From Salsipaludibacter albus (GTDB lineage: Bacteria > Actinomycetota > Nitriliruptoria > Nitriliruptorales > Nitriliruptoraceae), in NCBI RefSeq assembly GCF_019798055.1, contig NZ_JAHOPH010000019.1:1-57676 (forward strand): DNA of 57,676 bases, read 5' to 3'. Shown piece by piece: positions 32,223-41,622 of this stretch. Numbering within the stretch: position 1 is the stretch's first letter; every line of letters starts with the position of its first letter. Made by a program: the position numbers and the translations under genes. The notes under the pieces were generated by a model. The model saw only the letters and a program-made list of their open reading frames with translations, made no database searches and was not told the DNA's origin.

Positions 32223-33191
32223 TCAGAAGGTCAGGCAGGTGAGGTACTCCCAGCTGTCCTCGACCGAGGCGTAGGGATCCGGCGGGAAGTCGTACTCGAT
32301 GAAGTAGTGCTCGACGGACGTCGCCGCCCGGAACACGTCGCCCCAGTCGGTCGTGCCCTCACCGACGTCCGCGAAGCCACCATCGGTCGTGGTGTCCTTG
32401 ACGTGCAGGAACACGATCCGGTCCTCGTACTGCTCGATGAAGTCGACCAGCATCTCCTGGTTCGACGGGTCCGCGAGGTTGTCGGCCAGGTCGTCGCTGC
32501 CACGGCCGCCGGCCAGCCCGATGCGGGCCCAGTGGACGTCCAGCTCGAGCGACACGTAGCGCGGGTCGGTCTCGGCCAGGACGATCTCGATGACCGGCGT
32601 CTCCTCGAGGTCGCCGTCACCGTCGAGGTCGTACATGTAGGTGGTGGTGAACTCGCGGTCGTGGTTGTGGACGTACAGCCGCAGGCCCTGCTTGAGGGCA
32701 CGCTCACCGAGTTCATTCAGGTTCTCGGCGGTCTGCAGGGTGTCCTCGAGCGAGCCGAACCCGGGTCCACCGAAGCCGCCGGACCCGACGTACTTCTGGT
32801 TCAGGGCCTTCGCGTCGGCCAGGGTCTGGTCCCAGGTGTCGAGGTCGAGACTGCTGTGGCTCGCCACCGGCCGGACCTGGTAGTCGTCCCACAGGTCGCC
32901 GTACTCCTCCATGGACAGCCCGAAGGTGCCGCCGAAGCGCTCGACGTTGCGCATGCCCAACTCGGACATGTGCGCGATGACGTCCTCGATCGCCGGGTCC
33001 TCACTGAACAGGACCGGGCCGTACGTGTACTGCTGGACGCCGATCTTGGCCTCGGGCAGGCCACGCCCGGCACAGTCGGCGTTGCCGACGTCGTCCGGTG
33101 GCGCCGCGGAGGCCCCGCTGGCCAGTCCGAGGCCGCCCAGGGCCAGTGCACCGGCCAGCACGGTGGAGGTGAGTGTTCGTCGTGTGTGCAC
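32223..33191 (-). CDS. Secreted sugar phosphate isomerase/epimerase-like TIM barrel
   Basis: A 322-residue protein. GTG start with AAGGA six bases upstream; the signal peptide begins VHTRRTLTSTVLAGALALG, with a twin-Arg that fits Tat export, and ends near ASGASA. The mature part follows the xylose-isomerase-like TIM barrel: KIGVQQYTYG, MSELGMRNVERFGG, LYVHNHDREF, VSLELDVHWARI and FLHVKDTT, with Glu, His and Asp metal ligands in the usual strands. Secreted versions occur in 3-keto-sugar catabolism together with ThuA, DUF1080 and propeller dehydrogenases, the same set fused in the giant protein at 17437-24240. Substrate inferred, not shown. Confidence 0.85.
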   Translation of the reverse strand: MHTRRTLTSTVLAGALALGGLGLASGASAAPPDDVGNADCAGRGLPEAKIGVQQYTYGPVLFSEDPAIEDVIAHMSELGMRNVERFGGTFGLSMEEYGDLWDDYQVRPVASHSSLDLDTWDQTLADAKALNQKYVGSGGFGGPGFGSLEDTLQTAENLNELGERALKQGLRLYVHNHDREFTTTYMYDLDGDGDLEETPVIEIVLAETDPRYVSLELDVHWARIGLAGGRGSDDLADNLADPSNQEMLVDFIEQYEDRIVFLHVKDTTTDGGFADVGEGTTDWGDVFRAATSVEHYFIEYDFPPDPYASVEDSWEYLTCLTF

Positions 33192-33330
33192 GAGATGTCC
33201 TTCGCTCGGTCGGGTCCTGCTCATCCCGGATCGCGAGGCGGCGGGCGGCCGTCGTCGCGCTCCGTCCGGGGCGCCGCACGGGCCCCGTCTTCTCCTGCAC
33301 GCTACGAATCATCTGCGGAACAGGTACCAA

Positions 33331-33351
33331 CGTTCGGTCGGTGGCCGAACG
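33331..33351. terminator. Hairpin between the isomerase and PRC-like genes
   Basis: CGTTCGG (33331-33337) and CCGAACG (33345-33351) with a 7-base loop, 16 bases downstream of the PRC-like gene's stop. It may end that transcript, or serve as an operator in the isomerase upstream region. Confidence 0.4.
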
Positions 33352-33366
33352 AAGGGGCCGGTCCGG

Positions 33367-33810
33367 TCACGACCTGGCGGGCCAGGTCGGCCGGTGGAGG
33401 TGGTCCCGGTAGTGGTCCCGCAGGCCCGCGCCGAGCACACCCCGTCCGGGGTCCCCGTCAGGGGCCAGGACGCCGCGCGGCGCCTGCTCGACGTGAGCCC
33501 GGGGGAGGTTGAGCAGCACCAGCTGGGCGGCATGGTCGATCGTGGCGACGACGCCGGCCGGGATGGTCCGCACGCCGGTGGCGGGTCGGCGTCGCACGGT
33601 CACCTCGAGGCGGGCACGGCCCGCGGGGTACACCACGGCCGTGACACGGCCGATCCTTCGGTCGGTGCCGAGCACGGTGTAGCCCAGCAGGCAGTGCGCC
33701 GCGCCGTCCCGGTCCGCGAAGGTCCACAGCGCGTCGTCGCGCCGGGGTGTTGCGACCGTCCGACGTCGGGAGAGGTCGGAATCCTCGTCGGCCTCGGCGA
33801 TGGCGGTCAC
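33367..33810 (-). CDS. PRC-barrel-like hypothetical protein
   Basis: A 147-residue protein starting at a GTG that overlaps the stop of the gene before it (GTGA) and is preceded by GGAGG at 7 bases. The middle reads HCLLGYTVLGTDRRIGRVTAVVYPAGRARLEVTVRR and RTIPAGVVATIDHAAQLVLLNLPRAHVEQAP, close to PRC-barrel proteins, which act as small beta modules in RNA processing or photosystem assembly. Here it is a stand-alone protein of unknown role, coupled to the gene upstream. Confidence 0.65.
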   Translation of the reverse strand: MTAIAEADEDSDLSRRRTVATPRRDDALWTFADRDGAAHCLLGYTVLGTDRRIGRVTAVVYPAGRARLEVTVRRRPATGVRTIPAGVVATIDHAAQLVLLNLPRAHVEQAPRGVLAPDGDPGRGVLGAGLRDHYRDHLHRPTWPARS

Positions 33811-34241
33811 TGCCTCGCCTCCAGGCTCCGTCGGCGTGTCGCCCCGGTGGACGAGCGGGTGCCGCTCGTCGCGTGGGGCGCGCCGACGTGGCGACCGGCC
33901 ACGGCCCGCAGCGGACGACAGGCCACCTGCATCACCACGTCGGGCCAGCTGCGGCGAGGATCCTCGGCCCGGGCCTGCGCGAGCAATCGAGCGACCCGTC
34001 CATGGCTGGTCCCCGCCGGGAGGCCGAGCAGGACCGCGACCTTCTGGGGGGCCGGGGAGGGGTCGTCCCAGAGGGCACGCAGGACCTCGTCGACCGTCCA
34101 GCACTCGACGGCGGGGTCGACGGACGCACCGGTGCGCTGGCGCGACATCACCGTCGGCAGCGGCACCTCGACGTGGTCATGGGGGCGATGGTTGACCATC
34201 CAGTCGGCGAAGGCCCATCGGACACCGGGGAGGACACTCAT
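33807..34241 (-). CDS. Hypothetical protein, DUF2267-like size, first gene of a two-gene operon
   Basis: A 144-residue protein, ATG with GGAGG six bases upstream. I do not recognise it. The first half has VRWAFADWMVNHRPHDHVEVPLPTVMSRQRTG; the middle is helical (CWTVDEVLRALWDDPSPAPQKVAVLLGLPAG), and the end is R/A-rich and probably disordered. It is translationally coupled to the PRC-like gene by a GTGA overlap, so the two proteins probably work together. Composition is normal for this genome. Confidence 0.6.
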   Translation of the reverse strand: MSVLPGVRWAFADWMVNHRPHDHVEVPLPTVMSRQRTGASVDPAVECWTVDEVLRALWDDPSPAPQKVAVLLGLPAGTSHGRVARLLAQARAEDPRRSWPDVVMQVACRPLRAVAGRHVGAPHATSGTRSSTGATRRRSLEARQ

Positions 34242-34576
34242 GCGAGCCCTCCCACGCCGGGGTGCAGGCATCGGACGGACGCCGGGATGGCGCTCGTCCG
34301 CGCGGGGAGGTCGCGCACACGCGCGCGACGTGGGGAGAGGGGGAAACGACAACACATCATGCAACTCCTGCTCTGGACACGGATGTCGAGCAGGCTCCGC
34401 CAACTCGACACGAACATCCCCGAGGTCTGGGAGGACGCTCCTCGGGGTCCAGAAGGAGCACGTCGATCATGCGTCGCGCCGGCCTCGGGGTCAACCCCCC
34501 GAACGGCCGTGGCGCGGCGCTGCCGACGTCGGGGCGAGGTGGTGGGGGGCGTGGCGGTGGGGGCGGCAGGCGCGGC
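34242..34576. other. 335-bp intergenic stretch
   Basis: No convincing gene on either strand. 34345-34365 is an A+T-rich patch and could carry the minus-strand promoter of the two small genes to the left. Because the neighbouring gene encodes an ANTAR protein, paired hexaloop RNA targets could be present, but I could not identify a convincing pair by eye. Confidence 0.4.
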
Positions 34577-35290
34577 TCATGTCGCCGGCGGCCCCGGGTC
34601 GACCCCGTCCACGACCTGCTGGCACAGCGTGTGCAGCACGGTTTGGGTCGAGCGAGCGCGCGTGCGCAGCAGGTCGAACGCCGCGCTGGGCGCAACTCCA
34701 CGACGGGCTGCCACGATCCCCTTCGCCTGCTCGATGACCACGCGGCTGTCCAGCGCCTGTCGCAGCTGGCCGACGACGTCCCTGCTGTCGGACATCTCGA
34801 CGTGGTGCAGGATGTAGCCCGAGGCGAGGTTGGCGAGGAGCTGGCCGACCTGCAGTTCCTCGTCGGTCCAGGCATGCGGCCGGAGGTGGTAGAGGTTCAG
34901 GGCCCCGACGCGGTCGGCCCGGGCCGGCATCGGCAGCCCCGCCACCGCCTGGCAGCCCTCCTGCAACGCCACCCGGCGGAAGACCGGCCACCGTTGTTCG
35001 TCGCCGAGATCAGGGACCACCACCGGTGCGCCCTGGTGGAACGCGTCGTGGCAGGGTCCCTGGTCACCCGCCTCCTGGGTGGCCTCCATGTGGGCGACGC
35101 GCTCGTCGGTCGCGGCGGCGAAGCCCAACGACCCGTCCTCGCCCACCACCAGGACACCGGCACCCTCGACGCCCAGCACGCGGACGGCCTGGTCGCTGAG
35201 GCGGTACAGGACCTCGCCCACGCGGTAGGGCCCCAACATCGCGTCCGCATAGGCGGTCATCGCCGTGAACAGTGCATCGTGGTCGACCAT
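34577..35290 (-). CDS. GAF-ANTAR transcription antiterminator
   Basis: A 237-residue protein with GGAGG seven bases before the ATG. A GAF domain fills ~15-165 (YRVGEVLYRLSDQAVRVLGVEGAGVLVV, GPCHDAFHQGAPVVVPDL, QAVAGLPMPARADRVGALNLY). The ANTAR domain ends the protein: LRQALDSRVVIEQAKGIVAARRGVAPSAAFDLLRTRARS. Such two-domain proteins are common in actinobacteria and bind RNA to stop premature termination in response to a ligand. The HRH-free GAF gives no ligand clue. It lies 160 bp upstream on the same strand from nothing obviously regulated. Confidence 0.85.
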   Translation of the reverse strand: MVDHDALFTAMTAYADAMLGPYRVGEVLYRLSDQAVRVLGVEGAGVLVVGEDGSLGFAAATDERVAHMEATQEAGDQGPCHDAFHQGAPVVVPDLGDEQRWPVFRRVALQEGCQAVAGLPMPARADRVGALNLYHLRPHAWTDEELQVGQLLANLASGYILHHVEMSDSRDVVGQLRQALDSRVVIEQAKGIVAARRGVAPSAAFDLLRTRARSTQTVLHTLCQQVVDGVDPGPPAT

Positions 35291-35450
35291 GCGGGTCCCT
35301 CCCGAGCGAGCGACCCACGTCGGGCCACGCCTCGACCGGGGACCCGGCATCGACGTTGGACAGCCATGGCTGCCGTACGGCCGGGAGGCCCCGAACGGGG
35401 CGACCGGACCGTTCCCGAACCCTACACCCGCCGCGGGCCGGGCCAGCCGG

Positions 35451-38300
35451 TCACCCGTGGAGCCACGACCTGGTGGCGTGCCGCACGACACCGACGACCA
35501 GCACCAGCGAGGCCAGCCCGACGCAGACCATCCACTGGCCAGCGGTGAGCGGCACCGTCGAGAAGGCCACGTTGAGTGCCGGCACGTGGACGACCGCGAC
35601 CTGGGCCAGCGCCGACGCGACGACCGCGACCCACAGCCACCGGTTGGTGAACAGGCCGTGGAACGGGCCATGTCGCGCGCTGCGGGCGTTGAACACGTTG
35701 AACAACTGGGCCAGGACCAACACCGTGAACCCGGCCGTCCGCGCGGTGGCGAGGTCCTCCGTCCCGGGGAGCATCCCGCCGGGGAGGTACAGGTCCACCG
35801 CGGCCAGCGTCACCAGCGCCATGACGGCGCCGATGACCAGCACGTCGCGGACCATCGGTCCGTCCACCACCCGGTCACCACGACGTCTCGGCGGGCGATC
35901 CATCACGTCGTCGGACACGGGGTCGAGCCCCATGGCGAGGGCTGGCGCGAGGTCGGTGAGCAGGTTCACCCACAGGATCTGGACGGCCAGGAGCGGGGCG
36001 GCGATCCCGTCGCCGTGGCCGGACAGGCCGAGCCATCCGGCGGCGACCACGCCGACGAACAGGGCCAGGACCTCGCCGGTGTTGGAGGACAGCAGGTAGC
36101 GCAGGAAGCTGCGGACGTGGTCGAAGATCCCCCGGCCCTCGCGGATCGCCGCGACGATGGTGGCGAAGTCGTCGTCCGCCAGGATCATCCGTGCCGCTCC
36201 GCGGGCGACGTCGGTGCCGGAGCGACCCATGGCGACCCCGAGGTCGGCTGCCTTGAGGGCCGGGGCGTCGTTGACCCCGTCCCCGGTCATGGCCACCACC
36301 TCGCCGTCCGCCTGGAGGGCGTGGACGATCCGCAGCTTGTGCGCGGGCGCGACCCGGGCGAACACGGCGACCTCGCGGACAGCGTCGGCCAGCCCGTCAT
36401 CGTCCAGCCGGTCGAGCTCCGGCCCGGTCAGCACGACCGGTCGCCCGGACCCGGTGCCCGGCCCGTCGCGGTCCACGATCCCGAGGTCGCGGGCGATCCG
36501 CCGACCGGTCGACGGGTGGTCACCGGTGATCATGACGACCCGCACGCCGGCGGCCCTCGCCGACGCGATCGCCGGCCCTGCCTCGGCCCGCGGCGGGTCG
36601 ATGATCCCGACCATCCCGAGCCATGCCAGGTCGTGCTCGAGCGAATCGCCGAGCCGGTCGGGTGGCTCGTCGAGTCGCCGGGCCGCGACGCCCAGGATCC
36701 GGTAGGCAGCCGAGGCCAGGCGGTCGATCTCGGCGCGGATCCGTTCGGCCCGTCGGTCGTCGAGCACCGCCACCGCGCCCCCGACCCGAACATGGGTGCA
36801 CAGGTCCAGCAGCACGTCCGGTGCGCCCTTGGTCACCAGCAGGGGGCGCTCGTCGTCGCCCTCGCGGTCACGGGCCATGACCGACATCCGCTTGCGGGCA
36901 CCCGAGAACGGGATCGTGTCGGTCCGGTCGAACCGCTGCCGGCGACCGTCCGCCGTCCCGAGCTTGCGCTCGGCGACCAGGAGCGCACCCTCGGTGGGGT
37001 CGCCGACCAGCACCCAGCGGCCGTCGTCTTCGTGCAGGTCGGCGTCACTGGCCAGGCCCGCCGCCCCGAGCAGGGTGGCGACCTCGTCGAACAGGGCTCC
37101 GGCACCGAGCGGCGCCCCGTCCGGGAGCAGGAACGCACCGTCGGGCACCAGCCCGTTGCCGGTGACCACCACCTCCCCCGAGGGCGTCACGACGCGCTCC
37201 ACCGCCATCTCGTTGCGGGTCAGGGTCCCGGTCTTGTCCGTGCAGACCACGGTCGCGGAGCCCAGCGTCTCGACCGACGACAGGTGCGTGACGATCGCGT
37301 TGCGCGCGGCCATCCGCCGCACCCCCAGGGCGAGCACCACGGACAGGACCGCCGGCAACCCCTCCGGGACGGCGGCGACCGCCAACGAGACGCCGAGCAG
37401 CAGGACCTCGACCAGGTCCTCGGTGCCGGACGGCGGCGTCGACCACGACACGGTCCCGACCACGATCGCCGCCACGACCACCACGCCGACCCCGAGGATC
37501 CGCCCGAGCCTCGCCAACTCCGCCTCCAACGGGGTGGGGACGCTGGGCGTGCGGTGCAACAGGTCCGCGATCCGACCCATCTCGGTGTCGCTGCCGGTCC
37601 TCGTGACGACGGCCGTGCCGTCACCCTCGACCACCGCCGTCCCGGCGAAGACCATGTCCCGCCGCTCACCGAGTGGCGCGTTGGCCTGGGTGGCCGGCTC
37701 AGCGGACGTCGCGTCCTTGTCCACCGGCGCGCTCTCGCCGGTCAGGACGGCCTCGGCGACCCGCAGGCCGGAGGCGCCCACGAGCCTGGCGTCGGCGGCC
37801 ACCACGTCACCGCCCGACACCACGAGCACGTCACCCGGGACCACGTCCGCGGCCCGGACCCGCACGCGGACCCCGGCGCGGACCACGGTCGCCGTCGGGC
37901 TGGCGAGTCGTCGCAAGGCCGCGACCGCCCGGCCCGCCTTCAGCTCCTGCACCAGTCCCAGCAGTGCGTTGGCCACGACGATCGCGGTGATGACGACCGC
38001 GTCGACCGGGACGCCCGGCCGTCCCTCGGCCAGCCAGACGACCAGGGAGACGACCACGGCCACCAGCAGCAACAGCACCAGGGGCGAGCGCACCTGGGCG
38101 AGCAGGCGGCGCCACGTCGAGACCGGCCGGACGTCGGGCAGGGTGTTGGGGCCGTGGCGGGCCAGCCGACGCGCGGCCTCGTCGACGCCGAGCCCGCGCG
38201 TGGGATCGACCTCCCGAGCGGCCGCGACGTCGGCGGCCGTGGCGTCCGTGGCGTCCGTCGAGGTGCGACGGCGCGCGACGGCCTCAGTTCCCCGCGACAT
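35451..38300 (-). CDS. P-type ATPase, Ca2+-transporting type (P2A)
   Basis: A 949-residue ion pump. Cation-ATPase N-terminus (GLGVDEAARRLARHGPNTLPD), TGES actuator loop near 187, AVPEGLPAVLSVVLALG in the membrane site, phosphorylation site CTDKTGTLTRNE near 355, ATP-site KGAPD, MTGDGVNDAPALKAADLGVAMG hinge, and NLLTDLAPALAMGLDP in the C-terminal membrane part (NxxTD site). These fit PMR1/SERCA-like Ca2+ (or Mn2+) pumps. Ten membrane helices can be read. The ATG at 38300 was chosen because the N-domain starts soon after; the frame is open to 38426. Stand-alone gene. Confidence 0.9.
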   Translation of the reverse strand: MSRGTEAVARRRTSTDATDATAADVAAAREVDPTRGLGVDEAARRLARHGPNTLPDVRPVSTWRRLLAQVRSPLVLLLLVAVVVSLVVWLAEGRPGVPVDAVVITAIVVANALLGLVQELKAGRAVAALRRLASPTATVVRAGVRVRVRAADVVPGDVLVVSGGDVVAADARLVGASGLRVAEAVLTGESAPVDKDATSAEPATQANAPLGERRDMVFAGTAVVEGDGTAVVTRTGSDTEMGRIADLLHRTPSVPTPLEAELARLGRILGVGVVVVAAIVVGTVSWSTPPSGTEDLVEVLLLGVSLAVAAVPEGLPAVLSVVLALGVRRMAARNAIVTHLSSVETLGSATVVCTDKTGTLTRNEMAVERVVTPSGEVVVTGNGLVPDGAFLLPDGAPLGAGALFDEVATLLGAAGLASDADLHEDDGRWVLVGDPTEGALLVAERKLGTADGRRQRFDRTDTIPFSGARKRMSVMARDREGDDERPLLVTKGAPDVLLDLCTHVRVGGAVAVLDDRRAERIRAEIDRLASAAYRILGVAARRLDEPPDRLGDSLEHDLAWLGMVGIIDPPRAEAGPAIASARAAGVRVVMITGDHPSTGRRIARDLGIVDRDGPGTGSGRPVVLTGPELDRLDDDGLADAVREVAVFARVAPAHKLRIVHALQADGEVVAMTGDGVNDAPALKAADLGVAMGRSGTDVARGAARMILADDDFATIVAAIREGRGIFDHVRSFLRYLLSSNTGEVLALFVGVVAAGWLGLSGHGDGIAAPLLAVQILWVNLLTDLAPALAMGLDPVSDDVMDRPPRRRGDRVVDGPMVRDVLVIGAVMALVTLAAVDLYLPGGMLPGTEDLATARTAGFTVLVLAQLFNVFNARSARHGPFHGLFTNRWLWVAVVASALAQVAVVHVPALNVAFSTVPLTAGQWMVCVGLASLVLVVGVVRHATRSWLHG

Positions 38301-38665
38301 GTGCCCTACCCGATCCCGCCGTGGCTGGCCCGCGTCCGGGCGGCGCCGGTCCGTCGACACCTCGCCCGTGTCGAGGCCGTCGAGGTCGACCCAGGAACGT
38401 GAGCACCACGACCAGCGCGGTGACACGGGGTGGTCGACGGTCCGAGGGCCTGGACATGACGACAGCTCCTGCCGGCGACCGCCATGGTCGCGGGGGCAGC
38501 TGCCCCGCAGCAGGGGCGAAGGGCCTGCTCTGCCCGCGACGTTCGGCCCGTCGACTCGTCAACCACCGACGGTCGCGCGGGGGACGAACTCGAGGGTCAG
38601 CCCGATCACCGGCAGGGGCGGCACCAGCGAGGTCGCGACGCGCGCTGGTGGCTCGCATGCCCGGC
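38301..38665. other. 365-bp intergenic stretch
   Basis: Between two minus-strand genes. Short open frames occur on the minus strand, one including the hydrophobic run VTALVVVLTFLG near 38400-38450, but none has a good RBS or family-like sequence, so I call no gene. It should carry the promoter of the ATPase gene. Confidence 0.4.
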
Positions 38666-39679
38666 TCAGGCCAGGTCGGCCACCACCGGGCGGTGGTCCG
38701 AGGCCACGTGGTCGCGATCCTCGACGGGCCGGGACGGGTCGATCGCCGCCTCCCAGGCGTCGTGGGCGATGCCCGCGTCGCCGAGCCGTGCCACCAGGGA
38801 CGGCGAGACCATGACGTGGTCGAGCAGGACGCGACGGTCGGGGATCTCGTCGACGAAGTCGTCGAAGATCGCGGTCCAGGCCAGGTCGGCCGGGTAGCGG
38901 TCCACCACGGCGTGGCGGTACTGGGTCTCGCTGCGGAACACCGATCCCAGGACCAGGTCCGCCACGCCGTGGGTGAGGTAGTGGCGCTCGAAGTAGTCGA
39001 AGCCCGGCCCGTCGTTGAGGTCGCCGGCCACGACGACCTGGTGGTCCGGGTCGGTGTCGAAGATCTCGTCGAGGTAGTCCCGGAGACGGATGGCCTCGGC
39101 CGAGATCCGGCGCCGGTTGGTGACCGCGGCCGAGATGAAGATCGGCCGTCGCGCCGGATCCTCCCACAGGGCCCGTGCCTGGTTGACGAACTTGGACTTG
39201 GCGTGCACCACGACCAGACGCGTCTCGCCTCCGTGCCCGTCACCACCGTCGACCACCAGCGGGTCACGGGTGAACTGGTAGTCGGCCAGGGCCAGGTCGC
39301 CGTCGACGTCGACCAGCCACGGCTCGAACAACGCCTGCGTCGCCGGGTCGACGGCCAGCATCGGGACCCCGAACGGCCCACCGTCGCGCGCGAGCAGGTA
39401 GGGCTTCTGCGCGCCCCCGTCGAGCCCGCCGACCTGGTGCCAGCCCGTCCCGGTGACCGGGGCGAGGTGGTCGTCCAGGAACAGCTGCATCTCGCGGCGA
39501 TCGGACGGGCCCTCCTGGATGGCGACGACGTCGGCCTCGAGGTCGGCGACCACACCGGCGACCCGGTCGGCCAGCGCGTGGACGTCGGCGATGCCGGTGT
39601 GCCGGTCACGCCAGGCGACCGCGCCGCCCCCGACGAACCAGTCGTTCATCCACTCGATGTTCCAGCTGACGATGCGCAT
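38666..39679 (-). CDS. Endonuclease/exonuclease/phosphatase (EEP) family protein
   Basis: A 337-residue protein. MRIVSWNIEWMNDWF opens the EEP fold (Asn ligand), VVAIQEGPSDRREMQLF gives the Glu, VVVHAKSKF the third strand, VVVAGDLNDGPGFDYF the GDxND motif, and DRDHVASDHRPVVADLA the terminal SDHRPV motif. These Mg2+-dependent hydrolases cut DNA, inositol phosphates or lipids. No signal peptide, so cytosolic. A 50-bp gap separates it from the membrane protein gene on the same strand. Confidence 0.85.
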   Translation of the reverse strand: MRIVSWNIEWMNDWFVGGGAVAWRDRHTGIADVHALADRVAGVVADLEADVVAIQEGPSDRREMQLFLDDHLAPVTGTGWHQVGGLDGGAQKPYLLARDGGPFGVPMLAVDPATQALFEPWLVDVDGDLALADYQFTRDPLVVDGGDGHGGETRLVVVHAKSKFVNQARALWEDPARRPIFISAAVTNRRRISAEAIRLRDYLDEIFDTDPDHQVVVAGDLNDGPGFDYFERHYLTHGVADLVLGSVFRSETQYRHAVVDRYPADLAWTAIFDDFVDEIPDRRVLLDHVMVSPSLVARLGDAGIAHDAWEAAIDPSRPVEDRDHVASDHRPVVADLA

Positions 39680-39728
39680 CAGCTGTCCCGACCCTCGTCG
39701 GTTCGGTCCGCCGACCCGCCGGCCCGGC

Positions 39729-40460
39729 TCATCCCTCGCCCCCGTCGTCCGGCGGTTCCTGGCCCGGCACGGCCGACAGCGACACGTGCAGGTGACCGTT
39801 GCCGGTGTCGATGGCCAGCATGTCGACCTGGATCGCACCGCTGACCCAGGTCTCCACCACGTTGATCCGGGCAGCCGCGACCCGGGAGAGCACCGCAGCC
39901 GCCTGGTCCTCGTCCAGGGTCAGGGCGACCGCGTACAGCTCGACGGCGTCGCCGAGCTGGTCCACGGCACTGACCAGGGCGGTCCGGCCGATGTTCACCT
40001 CGTTGCCGGCCGAGCCGATCGAGGCCATGCGATCGCGGATCGACGCCACCTCGTCCCGCCAGCTCTGGATGTCCTCCTCGGTGGCCGGGGCCGCTTCCGG
40101 CGCGGTGGTGGCGCTGTCGTCCGGCGCCGGCCCCAACGGCCCGTCGGCCACCTGTGGAAGCGTCGGTGCCATCTCGTCGAGCACGGCCTGCATCCGGGGG
40201 GCCGACTCGTCCGCCGCGGCCAACAGCTCCTGGGTGGCCGTGGCGTCGTTGGCGGCCTGCTCGGCCTCCAGCTCGGCGACCCGCGCCTCGATGCCCGTCG
40301 GCCGCATCAGCAGCCAGGTGACCAGGGCGCCGACGGCGACGGCCGCGAGCAGGCTCCACAGCGGCAGGCGCGCCCGCCACCAGGGTCGACGGGGCCGGGA
40401 CGTGGCCTTCGTGCTCGACCCGGCTTTCTTCGTCGACGTCGAGCGGGTGGATCGTGCCAT
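39729..40460 (-). CDS. Membrane-anchored coiled-coil protein, unknown function
   Basis: A 243-residue protein. A basic N-terminus (STKKAGSSTKATSRPRRPWWRARL) leads to one membrane helix (LWSLLAAVAVGALVTWLLM, ~35-52). After it comes a coiled-coil-like helix (EARVAELEAEQAANDATATQELLAAADESA), an acidic linker, a second helical region, and a beta-rich end (INVVETWVSGAIQVDMLAIDTGNGHLHVSLSAVP). GAGGAG lies nine bases before the ATG. I do not recognise the family; the bulk is outside the cytoplasm. It lies next to a divergent protease gene. Confidence 0.65.
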   Translation of the reverse strand: MARSTRSTSTKKAGSSTKATSRPRRPWWRARLPLWSLLAAVAVGALVTWLLMRPTGIEARVAELEAEQAANDATATQELLAAADESAPRMQAVLDEMAPTLPQVADGPLGPAPDDSATTAPEAAPATEEDIQSWRDEVASIRDRMASIGSAGNEVNIGRTALVSAVDQLGDAVELYAVALTLDEDQAAAVLSRVAAARINVVETWVSGAIQVDMLAIDTGNGHLHVSLSAVPGQEPPDDGGEG

Positions 40461-40665
40461 CGTGGGTGACTCCTCGAGGACGCGCCGGGCTCCGACCGTC
40501 GGCCACCACCGAGTCGGACCGACGGGACCACCGGACGATACTCGCTGATCCCGTGGACCGATCTCGTCGGTGGTCGAGGTCGAGGCCTCCGTGCAGGTAT
40601 CAACGACACCGCCCGCCAACTCCACAGTTTCCGAGGCAGCCCTGAAACGACGGACAGGCAGATCG

Positions 40666-41622
40666 ATGCGTGACACGGCACACGAGGACACGGTCCGACT
40701 CGCCGGCGACGAACCCGTCTCCAACGGCGACCTGCTGCTCGACGAGGTGGAGGCGGAGTCCGACACCGGCAACGCCGACGGGGTCGAGACCGCGGGCGAG
40801 GACGGACTCGAAGTCGTCCAGGGTTACGAGCCGCCCACCCCGGAGCCCAGCGCCGAAGCGGTCGAGACGGCACCGAACCTGGACGGACTCCCGGACGTCG
40901 CCGAGGCGTCGTTCGACGTCCCGGTGGTGCGGGCCGAGTCCGTCATCGGCGAGGATGAACGACGCCAGATCTCGCCGGCCAGCAGCTTCCCCTGGCGAGC
41001 GCACGCCAGCCTGCTCATCACTGCCCGCGACGGCACCCGCTACGTGGGCACGGGATTCTTCATCGGGCCACGCGTCCTCGCCACCGCGGGCCACTGTGTC
41101 TTCATCCGGTCGTCCAACCCCGCCCGGCACGGGTGGGCACGCTCCATCCAGGTGATGCCCGGCCGTGACGGGTCCGACCTCCCGTACGGGTCGTCGACCT
41201 CGACCCGCTTCCACAGCGTGCGGGGCTGGACCCGCGACGGCGACGACGAGTTCGACTACGGCGCGATCGTGCTGCCCGACCCCCTGGGGTCCCAGACCGG
41301 GTGGTTGGGCTTCGGCGCCTACAGCGACAGCACCCTGGACGGGCTGTACGGCAACCTCGCCGGGTACCCGGCAGACAAGCCCTCCGGGACCCAGTGGTAC
41401 ATGGCGCGACGTGTCACCGACGTCGGAACCCGCAAGGTGTACTACGACATCGACACGTTCGGCGGGCAGAGCGGCAGCGCGGTGTACCGGATCTCGTCCG
41501 GGAACCGCACCGCCTTCGGCATCCATGCCTACGGGACCGGGCCCAGCCCGTTCAACTCGGCCACGCGGATCACGCGGCCGGCCTTCGACAACTACCGGGC
41601 ATGGAAGAGCGCCCACCCGTGA
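40666..41622 (+). CDS. Trypsin/V8-like serine protease without a signal peptide
   Basis: A 318-residue protein. The catalytic triad is visible: H143 in LATAGHCVF, D197 in DDEFDYGAIVLP, S269 in FGGQSGSAV. The GQSGSAV and DYGAI contexts are those of glutamyl endopeptidase/V8-type proteases. The first ~100 residues are acidic and low in complexity (a possible prosequence), then RRQISPASSFPWRAHASL. No signal peptide is seen at the ATG or in the 32 extra residues to a GTG at 40570. So it may be cytoplasmic, or exported otherwise. It overlaps by GTGA the small gene downstream, a likely partner. Confidence 0.8.
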   Translation: MRDTAHEDTVRLAGDEPVSNGDLLLDEVEAESDTGNADGVETAGEDGLEVVQGYEPPTPEPSAEAVETAPNLDGLPDVAEASFDVPVVRAESVIGEDERRQISPASSFPWRAHASLLITARDGTRYVGTGFFIGPRVLATAGHCVFIRSSNPARHGWARSIQVMPGRDGSDLPYGSSTSTRFHSVRGWTRDGDDEFDYGAIVLPDPLGSQTGWLGFGAYSDSTLDGLYGNLAGYPADKPSGTQWYMARRVTDVGTRKVYYDIDTFGGQSGSAVYRISSGNRTAFGIHAYGTGPSPFNSATRITRPAFDNYRAWKSAHP

